The translations under genes and the position numbers were made by a program. From Phormidesmis priestleyi ULC007 (GTDB lineage: Bacteria; Cyanobacteriota; Cyanobacteriia; Leptolyngbyales; Leptolyngbyaceae), in contig NZ_MPPI01000009.1 of assembly GCF_001895925.1 (NCBI RefSeq), positions 27,869 through 91,868 on the forward strand: DNA of 64,000 nucleotides, read 5' to 3'. The notes under the pieces were generated by a model. The model was not told where the DNA came from and searched no databases. It saw only the letters and a list, made by a program, of their open reading frames with translations. Below are positions 47,541 to 56,863 of the stretch, one piece after another. Within the stretch, counting starts at the first letter, position 1, and every line of letters begins with the position of its first letter.

Positions 47541-48476
47541 ATGGCAAAAAAACTTTCTCGATTTGCGATTACAAGCGCGATCGTAACGGCAAGTGCAATT
47601 ATGGGCACTCCAGCCTTTGCAGGCACACTATCGGGCGCAACGATCGGCGGCACTCAGCCAACCGACTATCTGATCTACGATGCCAACAACACCAACACGT
47701 TTGAGGTTGCTAAAACTCCAGCAAACCTGGCGAAGGTTTTGGGTGGCAATAGCACCAGCCCGACGGGTAACGTTGAACTCGCCGCCAGCAGTGAAAAACC
47801 TGGCTTCAATTTCACCAAAAACACCAGTCTGACAGGAACCATTGGCGGCAAAGCCATCACCATCAGCAGCCTCACTAAAGATGATTGGAACAGTGCCTAT
47901 AATGGCACCACGTTTGGTCAATCTTGGTTTAATCAAGCAATGACTCAAAACGGGTTTGGTAGCTTGGCGGGCACCAGTGATGGGGTGCAGGTGTTCAATA
48001 TCTTCAAAACCTATGGTGGCTTTGAACGGTTTAGTGACCCCAACATTTCCTATCTAAATCAGAACGACACGACGGGTGAGATTCAAGTCGGCTTGGCAGG
48101 TCACCTAAATGCCAATTCTCTCATCACAAAATCACTCGATGCCTATCTCGCGGGCTTGACTGGAAACTCAGCAGCAACTCAACAGAGCAAAGTCAAGATT
48201 ACTGGGTTAAAAAACCAGTTAGGAGCCAGCACCATTCAAGCCAGCGAGGTCTTTAAGTATACCTACAATGGGGTCACTGATTACGGCTACGGCTTTTCTG
48301 CAACGAAATCTAATCTAGTTGAGAAGAGTGATGGCATCTCTCATAGTGGAAACTACGAAATCAAGATCAAAGGGGTTGCCCCGCCAAAGCATGTTCCTGA
48401 GCCGTCCACTTTGATGGGCTTAGTGGGGTTGGGCAGCTTGCTTGCGTTCAAGCGCCGTCTGCTCAGAAAAGCGTAA
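47541..48476 (+). CDS. PEP-CTERM exported protein
   Basis: From the ATG at 47541, 311 residues. It has a signal peptide (MAKKLSRFAITSAIVTASA, cleaved after PAFA), a long Gly/Asn/Thr-rich beta-type region, and a C-terminal sorting signal: VPEPSTLMGLVGLGSLLAF followed by KRRLLRKA. PEP-CTERM proteins are processed by an exosortase and often end up in the extracellular matrix. The mature part matches proteins I have seen grouped only as cyanobacterial PEP-CTERM family members; no enzymatic motif is seen. A strong terminator follows. Confidence 0.93.
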   Translation: MAKKLSRFAITSAIVTASAIMGTPAFAGTLSGATIGGTQPTDYLIYDANNTNTFEVAKTPANLAKVLGGNSTSPTGNVELAASSEKPGFNFTKNTSLTGTIGGKAITISSLTKDDWNSAYNGTTFGQSWFNQAMTQNGFGSLAGTSDGVQVFNIFKTYGGFERFSDPNISYLNQNDTTGEIQVGLAGHLNANSLITKSLDAYLAGLTGNSAATQQSKVKITGLKNQLGASTIQASEVFKYTYNGVTDYGYGFSATKSNLVEKSDGISHSGNYEIKIKGVAPPKHVPEPSTLMGLVGLGSLLAFKRRLLRKA

Positions 48477-48507
48477 AGCTTTCAGATTCATTCACAAAAT
48501 GCGAAAC

Positions 48508-48531
48508 GGGAGCGAATAGCTCCCTTTTTTT
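48508..48531 (+). terminator. Rho-independent terminator after the PEP-CTERM gene
   Basis: GGGAGC / GAATA / GCTCCC followed directly by seven T residues. Confidence 0.93.
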
Positions 48532-48978
48532 GTGCGCTGAAGGTAGACCGCTCGTTGCTCTCAAAGGTGAGTGGGGAACACTGCGATCGGGAATTCTAAG
48601 TATGCACATCAAAGCCCATTGCCTATCCAAAATCGCTATTAGCGCAGACTTGCCGCCTTTCCTAAATAGTCCCGCGAAACAGTCACGAAAGCCGATATTG
48701 TGATTGACGATCGAACACTACCTGGAGCGAAGCTACCGCATCCTGACAGGGCAACAGAAACCAAAACAAAAGTCGAAGCGACGGGACATGAATCGAGTCA
48801 TATTTGGACTCCCCATTTAGACCCGAACAACACGTCTAGAACATTACTCTTGAAGCTTACTTTGCCGTCGATCGCAGTTTCAACACTTTCACTGTATTTT
48901 AGCCAAAAGTTTGGTTGTGATCGTACCGATTCTGGTCGAAAATAGTAGGTTCTTGCAGCTTTTTTCAAAAGTTTGAAG
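48532..48978. other. Intergenic region, nothing recognised
   Basis: About 450 bp between convergent genes. The 81-codon frame at 48700-48945 has no recognisable motif or ribosome site and its composition is not gene-like. No repeat or RNA element could be identified. Confidence 0.5.
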
Positions 48979-49554
48979 CTACCGCATCGTGCGTGGAACC
49001 CATTGCTGGAAGCTCTCTAAGTGGTTCCAATACGCTAAATATCCGGTGAATGCCCAGATCAGTGCTGCTGCAACTAATACGATCGCGCCAACGAGTCGCC
49101 AAGTGCGATTCTCTCGAAACAACAGTAATGTTGGTAATGCACAAACGCCACCGATTCCGGTCAAGATAAAGCCAATGCTAGAGACTAAGGGTTGGTTAGT
49201 CAGTCCTAGATTTAGTATGCGGATGCCGACAACGATCGCGACTAAGCCCGCAAAAAAACTATAGAGGGCTAAGGCGATCAGATCCCAACCTTGAGCGATC
49301 GCAACAGCGGTGCCAACAAAGAGAATGCCAAATAAAACACTCGTTTCACCAAACGCAATATTGAAGCTGCCTGGGACGGGCCAAGTCAACATCATGTGTA
49401 ACCCTGTGGTTAACGCGATCGCACCTGAAATCCCAAAACCAGGAATCCAGCGTTTCTGATGAGCATCTTCTAACCCAGCATAAACATAATACGCTAGTAA
49501 ACAGAGTCCCGCGACCATGTTAATCAGCATGAGTGTGATGTAGTCGATAAACAT
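48979..49554 (-). CDS. DUF981 family membrane protein
   Basis: The 191-residue protein has about six to seven hydrophobic helices. Its start, MFIDYITLMLINMVAGLCLL, with VPGSFNIAFGETSVLFGILF later, matches the DUF981 pattern. Its function is unknown. It is a single gene with about 400 bp of non-coding sequence upstream. Confidence 0.82.
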   Translation of the reverse strand: MFIDYITLMLINMVAGLCLLAYYVYAGLEDAHQKRWIPGFGISGAIALTTGLHMMLTWPVPGSFNIAFGETSVLFGILFVGTAVAIAQGWDLIALALYSFFAGLVAIVVGIRILNLGLTNQPLVSSIGFILTGIGGVCALPTLLLFRENRTWRLVGAIVLVAAALIWAFTGYLAYWNHLESFQQWVPRTMR

Positions 49555-49957
49555 AGTAACTTCCCTGAAAAGACTTGGATAGATGGGATGACTTCAGAGA
49601 GATAAAAAATCTAGAACTCGGTGTTGGAGTCTCAAACATTGCTAAAAGAGTTATGTTAAAGATTGAATTGTTTGAGTTCACCCTGCGTCTACCTTTAGGT
49701 CAATAATAGTTAGCAGTTAATTACTTTTCTGGTTTATACAAACAATGGTTGCAGAGTATGGAAAAAGCGCATTTGATGCAGGAAGCTGCTGTGAGGCGAC
49801 GAGAATCCTATTTGAGCAAAGAAGGCTCTGAAAAAGGAACCACTTCGTATTAGACTTCCTGCATCAATACTCCGCCCTCATCCTAGCCCTCTCCCCAAAA
49901 AGAGGGAACAGGAGAGTTCTGGTTCCCTTCTCGCCAAGGAGAAGGGTTAGCACATTT
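49555..49957. other. Intergenic region with a CCCTC-type repeat
   Basis: Holds the promoter side of the DUF981 gene and the repeat at 49875-49950. I see no open frame or other site. Confidence 0.5.
49875..49950. repeat. Dispersed CCCTC-type repeat, copy 1
   Basis: CCCTCATCCTAGCCCTCTCC followed by GAGGGAACAGGAGAGTTCTGG and TTCCCTTCTCGCCAAGGAGAAGGG. It contains several nested inverted repeats. It is related to 62239-62344 and in part to 32655-32700. This is a common type of cyanobacterial intergenic repeat, placed at the 3' side of the FMN reductase gene. Confidence 0.7.
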
Positions 49958-50503
49958 CTAATTCACGCCGCGAAGCTTGCGCGTATTGTCCACCAGACTT
50001 TGGGTAAAGAGATCGAACCGTTCAGCAAGTTTGTTGTCTAAGAGTTTGCCGTCTTCATCAAAGGCTTTCCACGCCTGCGCGATGCCGACTTGTTCAGGAA
50101 TCACCCACGCATTCACCCACCGCATAATTAAGCGCAAATCGTTGAGGGCGTTGCTGTTTGCCTGTCCGCCCAAGACGCTGATTAGCCCGGTGACTTTCCC
50201 TGCCATTTCTTCAAAGCCCATTAAATCTAGAGCGTTTTTTAGCACTCCACTGACGCTGCCGTGATATTCGGGGCTTGCTAGCACGATCGCGTCCGCCTTT
50301 TTGACGGCATCTTGCAACCGCTTGACATCAGGGTAGTCAGAATAGTCATCTCCTCCATCGCAGAATGGGAGATCCATTGTTCGCAAATCAAGCAGTGTGA
50401 CCTCAGCGCCCAAGGCAGCCAGGCGATCAACGGCTTGCTGAAGTGCCAGATAGGTGGAGGAACCCGATCGTAAGCTTCCCCCAATTGCAACGACTTTCAC
50501 CAT
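49958..50503 (-). CDS. NADPH-dependent FMN reductase
   Basis: The 181-residue flavodoxin-like enzyme has the phosphate-binding loop GGSLRSGSSTYLALQ near residue 8, ASPEYHGSVSGVLKNALDLM near 78 and GGQANSNALNDLRLI near 112. The family reduces FMN, quinones, azo dyes or chromate with NAD(P)H. In cyanobacteria such enzymes are linked to oxidative stress defence, but the substrate is unknown. It is monocistronic. Confidence 0.92.
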   Translation of the reverse strand: MVKVVAIGGSLRSGSSTYLALQQAVDRLAALGAEVTLLDLRTMDLPFCDGGDDYSDYPDVKRLQDAVKKADAIVLASPEYHGSVSGVLKNALDLMGFEEMAGKVTGLISVLGGQANSNALNDLRLIMRWVNAWVIPEQVGIAQAWKAFDEDGKLLDNKLAERFDLFTQSLVDNTRKLRGVN

Positions 50504-50794
50504 TCTGAATGTTCCTCTTTGTGATTAAAAAGTTTTCTGAAGAGACTCACGCTTTAGTTTGCAAAAATTAGAGCAAAGTTGTCTACGTTAATAGAGATGA
50601 ACTCACGACAAGACTAAAACGAAGTCGTTATGACTACATACAGTCTAACTGTTAAATGAAGAAAGTGTCAAAGATTTTGTGAGCAGTTAAAAGGTGAAGC
50701 TGAGTCGCAGCGATCGAGTCATACTCTAGCGACGAATTTCACGTCAATCATCCTGTGGTAGTCTTAGCAACACATTTGTTGCTTCCTGCTGCTA

Positions 50795-52600
50795 ATGGGC
50801 AGACCGATTTTTATGAACATTCGCGCCGTTTCTTTGGCGATCGCTCACCGTTTTCGATCAGCAGAACTTTGGCTGGTGCTGAGTTTAGCGTTTGCCGCTC
50901 TCTATGGCGGGTTGGCCTTGCAGGAAGCATTTTCTAGCGAATATGTGATTCAGGACGATGCGCGAGTCTATCTAATTTGGATGCAGCGGTTTCTCGATCC
51001 GCAACTCTTTCCGCAAGATTTGATGGCAGATTATTTTCAGTCTGTCACTCCTTGGGGGCTAGGAACGCTCTATCGCATGATGGCAATGGGGATTTCTCCC
51101 TTGGTGTTCAGCAAGCTGCTGCCGTTGGTTCTCAGTCTGCTTGTAGGCTGGTATGGATATCGGTTAACAGTGCAGTTGTTTCCGATTCCGATCGCAGGTT
51201 TTTTTAGCAGTGTGATTTTGCTGCAAAGCTGTTGGCAGCGAGATGATCTTGCCTCTGCATCTCCCCGATCGTTTTGGGAATTATTGCTGATTGCTTTTCT
51301 CTATTACCTAGCGCGACAGGCTTGGATTCTCTTAGCGATTACAGTATTGGTGATGAGCCTATTCTGCCCTCTGTCAGCCGTGTTGATCGCTTTGTTTATC
51401 AGTTTGCGTTGTCTGTGGTTTGTTGGAAGTTCTATTCGAGCTAATCGAGTGAGAAGCCTAAAGCGTTCTTCACTGCGATCGTGGATTGCAGCCGACTGGT
51501 TTCCAAAACCACTGCGCTTAGAATTAGGGATTTTAGTTTTAACGATCGCGGCACTGCTTCCTTATGTGTTGAGTCAGTCAGAGTTCGCGCCCACGGTAAC
51601 AGCGGCTCAAGCCCGCACCATGCCTGAGTTTTTGCCGGGAGGACGATTGCCCTTTTTCTTTCCCAGTTTTTTTGGATTTTGGTTAGATGGCACTGATAGC
51701 GGAATTCAGATTACCGCGAATCCACCTTTGATCACGATCGGGTTATTGTTGCCGTGGCTGCTCAAGTTTCGCCCCCAGATTCCGCTTTTAAAGCAACTGC
51801 GATCGGAATGGAAACTCCTACCGCAGTTGGCGCTATCGGGCGTAGTAGGATTCTTGATCGCTCACATAATGTTTGCCAAACTCCACTTTCCGAGTCGCTA
51901 CACAACTCATAGTTGGCGGGTCGCAATGGCAATATCAGCAGGCATCGTCTTGGCGATCGGGCTAAATTCGCTGCTTAATTGGGCACGGCAAGCCCGATCT
52001 TCTGTTCGCAATCTGCTGGTGCATGGCATGGTTGGAGTATGGATAGTGGCAGCCGCGCTATATCCTCATCTGGTGTGGAAGGAGTTTCCCAAAATGGGTT
52101 ATGTCACGGGCGGAAACCCTGCGCTCTACCGATTTTTGCAAGCTAGCCCAAAGTCCAGCTTGACGGCTTATTTAGGGCTAGACGGCAGTAACTTGCCGAT
52201 GTTTGGTCAACGGTCTACGCTCACTGCTCAAGAATATGCAGTGCCGTTTCATCTGGGCTACTATAATCAGATTCGTCAGCGAACGATCGAGCTTTTAAAG
52301 GCTCAATACAGCCCTGATCTGGCGCTTGCAAAACGACTAATCCAGCAATACCGCATTAACTATTGGCTAATTGATCAAGCTGCATTTAAACCTGAATATC
52401 TCCGAAGTTATCGCTGGTTTCGACTATTTGAACCTGAAACCGGACGTGCGATCGCCTATTTAAAAGCTGGTAAGTTAGGGGCGATCGCTCAAGTCATGCC
52501 TCAATGTCGCCTCACCACAGCAGGCGGAGTCACGATATTAGATGGACAGTGCATTCTCAAACAAAAGCAGATTAGTGCTGCACCCACTGACGCAGTTTAG
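50795..52600 (+). CDS. Polytopic membrane protein of unknown function
   Basis: The 601-residue protein has about a dozen hydrophobic helices in its first 430 residues and a soluble C-terminal part (470-601). An early loop contains YVIQDDARVYLIWMQRFLDP. An acidic pair in the first extracytoplasmic loop recalls GT-C glycosyltransferases such as GT39, but I see no other family signature. The last 29 bp overlap the convergent MenI gene. A second ATG at codon 7 is an alternative start. Confidence 0.8.
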   Translation: MGRPIFMNIRAVSLAIAHRFRSAELWLVLSLAFAALYGGLALQEAFSSEYVIQDDARVYLIWMQRFLDPQLFPQDLMADYFQSVTPWGLGTLYRMMAMGISPLVFSKLLPLVLSLLVGWYGYRLTVQLFPIPIAGFFSSVILLQSCWQRDDLASASPRSFWELLLIAFLYYLARQAWILLAITVLVMSLFCPLSAVLIALFISLRCLWFVGSSIRANRVRSLKRSSLRSWIAADWFPKPLRLELGILVLTIAALLPYVLSQSEFAPTVTAAQARTMPEFLPGGRLPFFFPSFFGFWLDGTDSGIQITANPPLITIGLLLPWLLKFRPQIPLLKQLRSEWKLLPQLALSGVVGFLIAHIMFAKLHFPSRYTTHSWRVAMAISAGIVLAIGLNSLLNWARQARSSVRNLLVHGMVGVWIVAAALYPHLVWKEFPKMGYVTGGNPALYRFLQASPKSSLTAYLGLDGSNLPMFGQRSTLTAQEYAVPFHLGYYNQIRQRTIELLKAQYSPDLALAKRLIQQYRINYWLIDQAAFKPEYLRSYRWFRLFEPETGRAIAYLKAGKLGAIAQVMPQCRLTTAGGVTILDGQCILKQKQISAAPTDAV

Positions 52601-52973
52601 ACGGCAACTCTTTTCTCGATCGACCCACCGGATCAATGCAAACATGACGAGTCGAGGCTCGACTTGCGGGACGATCGAAATCAGCTAACCCAATTTCATA
52701 AATAATCTCAAACTCACTGTCATTAATCGGGTGAGGACTGATTTGCACCGATAAGCGATCGCCACAGTGTAAAGGGCGAAAAAAATCAACATCCGCATGA
52801 ACAATGGGAACGGCAACATCAGAATCTCGAAAGAATGATTTCAGATCAATGCCTGCGGCGATCAAAATTTCTTCGTAAGCTTCATGGCAAATCTTGAGAA
52901 TATTGGCAAAATAAACAACGCCAGCCGCATCAGTATCTTCAAAACGCACCGTTCGTTGATAGATAAAAGTCAT
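52572..52973 (-). CDS. menI: 1,4-dihydroxy-2-naphthoyl-CoA hydrolase
   Basis: The 133-residue hotdog-fold thioesterase has the 4HBT-type active site FEDTDAAGVVYFANILKICHEAYEE near residues 11-35, with the catalytic Asp in DTDAAG. In cyanobacteria this enzyme releases DHNA from its CoA ester in phylloquinone synthesis for photosystem I. It is the last gene of a tight operon; its start overlaps the DUF815 ATPase stop by 4 bp. Assignment rests on the close match to the cyanobacterial DHNA-CoA hydrolase pattern. Confidence 0.88.
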   Translation of the reverse strand: MTFIYQRTVRFEDTDAAGVVYFANILKICHEAYEEILIAAGIDLKSFFRDSDVAVPIVHADVDFFRPLHCGDRLSVQISPHPINDSEFEIIYEIGLADFDRPASRASTRHVCIDPVGRSRKELPSKLRQWVQH

Positions 52974-54286
52974 TGATTTGATGGCTCAAATAGGGCTAAA
53001 TCAGCTTGCAGAAAATCAATAAACTGCCGTGCAGTTCTGCCCGATCGCCCGTTATGTCGAGTTGCCCACTGCAAAGCACGATACTCCAAATCCTGCGGCT
53101 CTAGCGTGATTTTTGCCCGTTGTGCGAGGTGATCAATCATCTTTAAATAAGTGGTTTGATCCGCAGGTTCAAAGGTGAGCGTTAAGCCAAAGCGATCGCT
53201 AAACGATAATTTTTCTTGCACAGTGTCCCAGTGATGAACTTCGTCAGCATCTTTGGGGCGAGGACGATCGTCAAAAAACTCGCGAACTAAATGCCGTCGA
53301 TTTGAGGTGGCATAAACTACGACATTTTGAGGACGAGCCGTGAGATTACCTTCCAGCACAACTTTTAGCGCTTTATAAGCATCATCGTCTTCTTCAAACG
53401 ATAAATCATCGACAAAAATAATAAATTTCTGAGGTAAATTCCGCAATGGCTCAACGATTTCGGGCAGATCTTTGAGTTCAGATTTGCCGACTTCAATCAG
53501 ACGAAGCTGACGATCGTCATACTCTCGCAGCAGCGACTTCACGAGAGACGACTTCCCCGATCCCCGGCTGCCATAAAGCAAAACGTGCAGAGCCGCATGA
53601 CCAGACAGCAGAAACGCTGTGTTTTTGAGCAGCATTTCACGCTGACTTTCATAGCCAATCAAATCAGATGCTCGGAGCGAATCGGGATGAGCGATCGCGT
53701 TCAGTTGCCCATTTTGCCAACGAAATGCCCGATATTCTGCAAAAATTCCCGTCCCAAACTCGCGGTAGTAGGCAGATAACGCTTCTAAAGCTTCCGCCCA
53801 ATCTGGCATCGTTCCTAGCTTAGTCTTTAGCTGTGAGGCGATCTTTTCTGAGTCACTCACCGTCATTTTTTGGGATAACTCATCTGACCAAGCAGTTAAA
53901 TTTTCAGATGAAGTTTGTTGGGTAACCCACTCACAGATTTGCTCACTCCCACAGCCATAGAGACTCTGTAATATCTGTAGGTCGCGCTTTACTGCTTTGA
54001 TCAAGGCAGACGGGAGATCGTCAGCTTTTTGGACGTGACGAGAAAAAGCATTTTCTGCGGTCAGAAGCCGATCGAGCACATATTCCTGCCAGCCTTGATT
54101 GCGTTCAGCCAGTGCCGTAAACCAAGTTCCATAAGCCTGTAGCGCAGCGGAACTGTCTGCACGGGTGAGCGACTGCAACAACTCTAAAAAGGCTTGCCCC
54201 ACCCGATCGCTTAAAATCTCTCGATATACCAGCAATGAGAGTAGATTCTGATGCAGGGTTTGAGGTGCGCTGACTGGAGTATTCAT
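52970..54286 (-). CDS. DUF815 family AAA-type ATPase
   Basis: From the ATG at 54286, 438 residues. The N-terminal ~190 residues are helical. The ATPase part has Walker A GSRGSGKSS near residue 244, Walker B FIIFVDDLSFEEDD near 295, sensor VVVYATSNRRHLVREFF and a helical lid. DUF815 proteins are AAA ATPases of unknown role. The preferred start gives an ATGA overlap with the upstream protease-like gene, and its end overlaps menI by 4 bp. All three are thus translationally coupled. Confidence 0.9.
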   Translation of the reverse strand: MNTPVSAPQTLHQNLLSLLVYREILSDRVGQAFLELLQSLTRADSSAALQAYGTWFTALAERNQGWQEYVLDRLLTAENAFSRHVQKADDLPSALIKAVKRDLQILQSLYGCGSEQICEWVTQQTSSENLTAWSDELSQKMTVSDSEKIASQLKTKLGTMPDWAEALEALSAYYREFGTGIFAEYRAFRWQNGQLNAIAHPDSLRASDLIGYESQREMLLKNTAFLLSGHAALHVLLYGSRGSGKSSLVKSLLREYDDRQLRLIEVGKSELKDLPEIVEPLRNLPQKFIIFVDDLSFEEDDDAYKALKVVLEGNLTARPQNVVVYATSNRRHLVREFFDDRPRPKDADEVHHWDTVQEKLSFSDRFGLTLTFEPADQTTYLKMIDHLAQRAKITLEPQDLEYRALQWATRHNGRSGRTARQFIDFLQADLALFEPSNQ

Positions 54287-55773
54287 AAACTCAACCACGC
54301 CAACACGACTTTAGGTGCAGGCAGAATAATCAGCAGCACTAGAGCCAGCGCTAACAGCCCAATCACATCGCGGACGTTGTTTAACTCAGTGACATCGTTC
54401 AGCGCAGGCTCATCAGTGGCAGGAAGCAGCAATAGCAAAATTGCCCACAGCAGCAAATGTTGTTGGGCAAATGAGAGAACCAGCAGCAGCAATCGAGAAA
54501 TTTGTCCGATCGCGGCTCCGGTGCGCTGCCCAAACATGGCATGCACCATCCGTCCACCGTCTAGCTGTCCGACGGGCATCAAGTTAAAGGCACTAAACAG
54601 CAAGCCAATCCAGCCCGCGACAGCGATCGGGTGCAGATTAATGGCCTTTTGAGCCACCAACTCGCTTCCGAGAGCTAACTTTCCTAACACTGCCAGCACC
54701 ACAGAATATTTAGGATTCAGTGCCTCAAAGCTGAGTAACCCGGCTCCTGGTTTAGGCGGTAGGGCAACCACGCTGGAATGATCTAAGCCCCAAAACAGCA
54801 GGGGGATCGCGATCGCAAGTCCTGCCAATGCGCCAATCACACCCACATCAAACAGCGCTTTGCGGTGAGGAATCGGCGATCGAATCTGAATAAACGAGCC
54901 AACCGTCCCCAAGGGGATCAGCGGCAGGGGAATGACTGGAATGAAATAGGGCAGAGTCGCGGCGATGTGGTAGCGGCGAGTTGTCCAATAAGAACCCAGC
55001 GATCGTATGGCAAAAAATCCCATGATTGCCAGCGCATAGGGCAACCCTTGCACTAATACGGAGGGTTCCAAAGTAGGCTGTTTCCCGGCAATTTCTAACC
55101 CTGCCAGCGTTGTGGTAAGCAGCGTCATTGCCGCTAGACCCAGTGCAATGCCAGGACGAGTCAGCCGTTGATTTTGTCTCGCCTCTACGCTGGCTTGAGG
55201 GTTAGGCACCAGCGCAAAGAAGGGTTTATTATCGTTCAGCCCTTCTTGAAACACGACAAAGAAGCGATCGCCAAATTTTCCTTCGACGTTTTCCTGGATT
55301 GTCTTGTAGGCAACTTCTGGCACGGTGCGTAGCTGTCCCCGACAGATCACGGCTTGCGGACGATATTCAATATTTTGTAAATAATAAATTGACCAGGGAA
55401 AACAGCCTTGTAAACTGGTCTCCTCGGCTTTATTAATAGGGCGCGAAACAGGTTGCTCAACAGGTTGCTCAGATAGCGTTTCTGGGGTCGAAGATGGCGT
55501 TTGGGAAGCCGTATCGAGCGCAGAAGTCGGCGCAATTCGCCCTTTTTGAATTAAGTATAGATAAAGTGCCAAACAGCCCACAAACAGCAAAATGACCAAC
55601 TCTAAGGGCATTCGTCGCTGTGTTCCAAACGCGATCGCCCAAGCGGTGAGCAAAAACGCAGGCATCATGGCAACGAGCCAGAGCACCCAAACAGGAGTGC
55701 GAGTGATTCCGGTCACTCTCTGCACAATAAAATATGTAATCAGTCCTAATACAAATAACCAGATCCAATTCAT
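54283..55773 (-). CDS. Site-2 protease (M50)-like membrane protein lacking HExxH
   Basis: The 496-residue protein has two N-terminal helices, a linker rich in Pro/Thr/Glu, a soluble domain (about 120-205) and a polytopic M50-like core. The second zinc motif region is kept (NLMPVGQLDGGRMVHAMFG near 425), as are LPYFIPVIPLPLIPLGT and IRSPIPHRKALFDVG, which resemble EGY-type proteases. But where HExxH is expected, before YWTTRRYHI, the sequence is RSLGS. Catalysis by the normal mechanism seems impossible. It may be a pseudoprotease, as plant EGY3 is. It heads the operon with the DUF815 ATPase and menI. Confidence 0.88.
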   Translation of the reverse strand: MNWIWLFVLGLITYFIVQRVTGITRTPVWVLWLVAMMPAFLLTAWAIAFGTQRRMPLELVILLFVGCLALYLYLIQKGRIAPTSALDTASQTPSSTPETLSEQPVEQPVSRPINKAEETSLQGCFPWSIYYLQNIEYRPQAVICRGQLRTVPEVAYKTIQENVEGKFGDRFFVVFQEGLNDNKPFFALVPNPQASVEARQNQRLTRPGIALGLAAMTLLTTTLAGLEIAGKQPTLEPSVLVQGLPYALAIMGFFAIRSLGSYWTTRRYHIAATLPYFIPVIPLPLIPLGTVGSFIQIRSPIPHRKALFDVGVIGALAGLAIAIPLLFWGLDHSSVVALPPKPGAGLLSFEALNPKYSVVLAVLGKLALGSELVAQKAINLHPIAVAGWIGLLFSAFNLMPVGQLDGGRMVHAMFGQRTGAAIGQISRLLLLVLSFAQQHLLLWAILLLLLPATDEPALNDVTELNNVRDVIGLLALALVLLIILPAPKVVLAWLSL

Positions 55774-56007
55774 GCGCTGAATTTTAAGAATTTATGATGC
55801 AGTAGATTCCGAAACACCGTCGTAGAGCCTTGTTTAGTCGTTGAGAGATGCCCCGGTAGGATTTAAACCATAGCACTCAACCCACTGCCACCGTTTGCTA
55901 ATAGATTCAATGGGTAAAGTTGCAGAAGCCTAATATTTTTTCGTTCTTTGTAGAATCCTCAACAATCTGGCAAAATCAACAGGGGCGAACCACTTAGGAT
56001 CGCGTAA

Positions 56008-56028
56008 GGGCATGGCACTGCCGTGCCC
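56008..56028. repeat. Short palindromic repeat (GGGCATGGCA family)
   Basis: GGGCATGGCA-C-TGCCGTGCCC is an inverted repeat with one mismatch, related to 16807-16850 and 35253-35272. It contains the first in-frame ATG (56012) of the following gene, which argues against that ATG being the true start. Confidence 0.65.
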
Positions 56029-56116
56029 ATTATCATTGCAAGTAACCGATATTATTCAATTCGCATTCCTTACTATTAGAATTGACAGCCCATCAGTCAA
56101 TATTTTTATAACACCA

Positions 56117-56863
56117 GTGCCTTCAGAACAATTTGCGTCTTCCTCTTCCACTCCTCTTCAGGCTAGTTCATCTCGTCAAAAGGTGTCATCTTCCAAACCG
56201 CCCCGTCTCGTTTTAAGCAGCGATGACGGCTCTTCTCCTCACTTTATTTTTGCGTTTGCGCCCAATCGAGATACGTTGGGTGGAACAGCTTATCTGATTA
56301 TAGAAACAGAAGGCAATATCTTAGTAGACTGCCCTGCCTGGGATGAGGCAAACCAAACCTTTTTGCAAGCGCAGGGGGTGCGCTGGTTGGTGATGACGCA
56401 TCGGGGTGGCATGGGCAAAGTTAGAGACATTCAGCAGGCATTAGGCTGTGAAGTCGTGATTCAAGAGCAAGAAGCCTACTTACTACCAGGGTTAGCGCTG
56501 ACGGTCTTTCGCGAAGAATTGAGCCTCAATCACAGTCGCCTGATCTGGACTTCAGGACATTCTCCGGGTTCTGCCTGTCTCTATCACCAGGCTTGGGGGG
56601 GAGTGCTGTTTTCAGGTCGGCATCTGGTGCCCGATCGTCACGGCAACCCCGCGCCCCTCAGAACTGCCAAAACCTTTCATTGGGTTCGTCAAATTCGCAG
56701 CGTCCAAACGCTATTGGATCAATTCACACCCGACACGCTGCGGTTTCTCTGCCCAGGCGCAAGTATTGGCTTTCTGCGGGGCAAACAAACGATCGCAGAC
56801 CCCTACCCCAAACTGGCTCAACTAGACCTGCAAGCCTGCCTAAAAATGCAGCCAATTCTCTAA
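56117..56863 (+). CDS. MBL-fold metallo-hydrolase-like protein
   Basis: I start at the GTG at 56117, giving 248 residues; the frame is open from an ATG at 56012 inside a palindromic repeat. Features of the metallo-beta-lactamase fold are FAPNRDTLGGTAYLIIETEGNILVDCP, then WTSGHSPGSACLY and GVLFSGRHLV near the end. The usual HxHxDH metal motif is replaced by THRGGMGKV, so metal binding is altered or lost. The stop overlaps the convergent Crp-type gene by 4 bp. Function unknown. Confidence 0.8.
   Translation: MPSEQFASSSSTPLQASSSRQKVSSSKPPRLVLSSDDGSSPHFIFAFAPNRDTLGGTAYLIIETEGNILVDCPAWDEANQTFLQAQGVRWLVMTHRGGMGKVRDIQQALGCEVVIQEQEAYLLPGLALTVFREELSLNHSRLIWTSGHSPGSACLYHQAWGGVLFSGRHLVPDRHGNPAPLRTAKTFHWVRQIRSVQTLLDQFTPDTLRFLCPGASIGFLRGKQTIADPYPKLAQLDLQACLKMQPIL

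Noticed and set aside
48700-48945. 81-codon plus-strand frame
   Set aside because: No recognisable motif, no ribosome site, composition unlike neighbouring genes.
55845-55925. tRNA-like 3' end on the minus strand (GGTTTAAATCC and GGGGCATCT)
   Set aside because: The T-stem pairs at only two positions and no matching acceptor or D arm is found.
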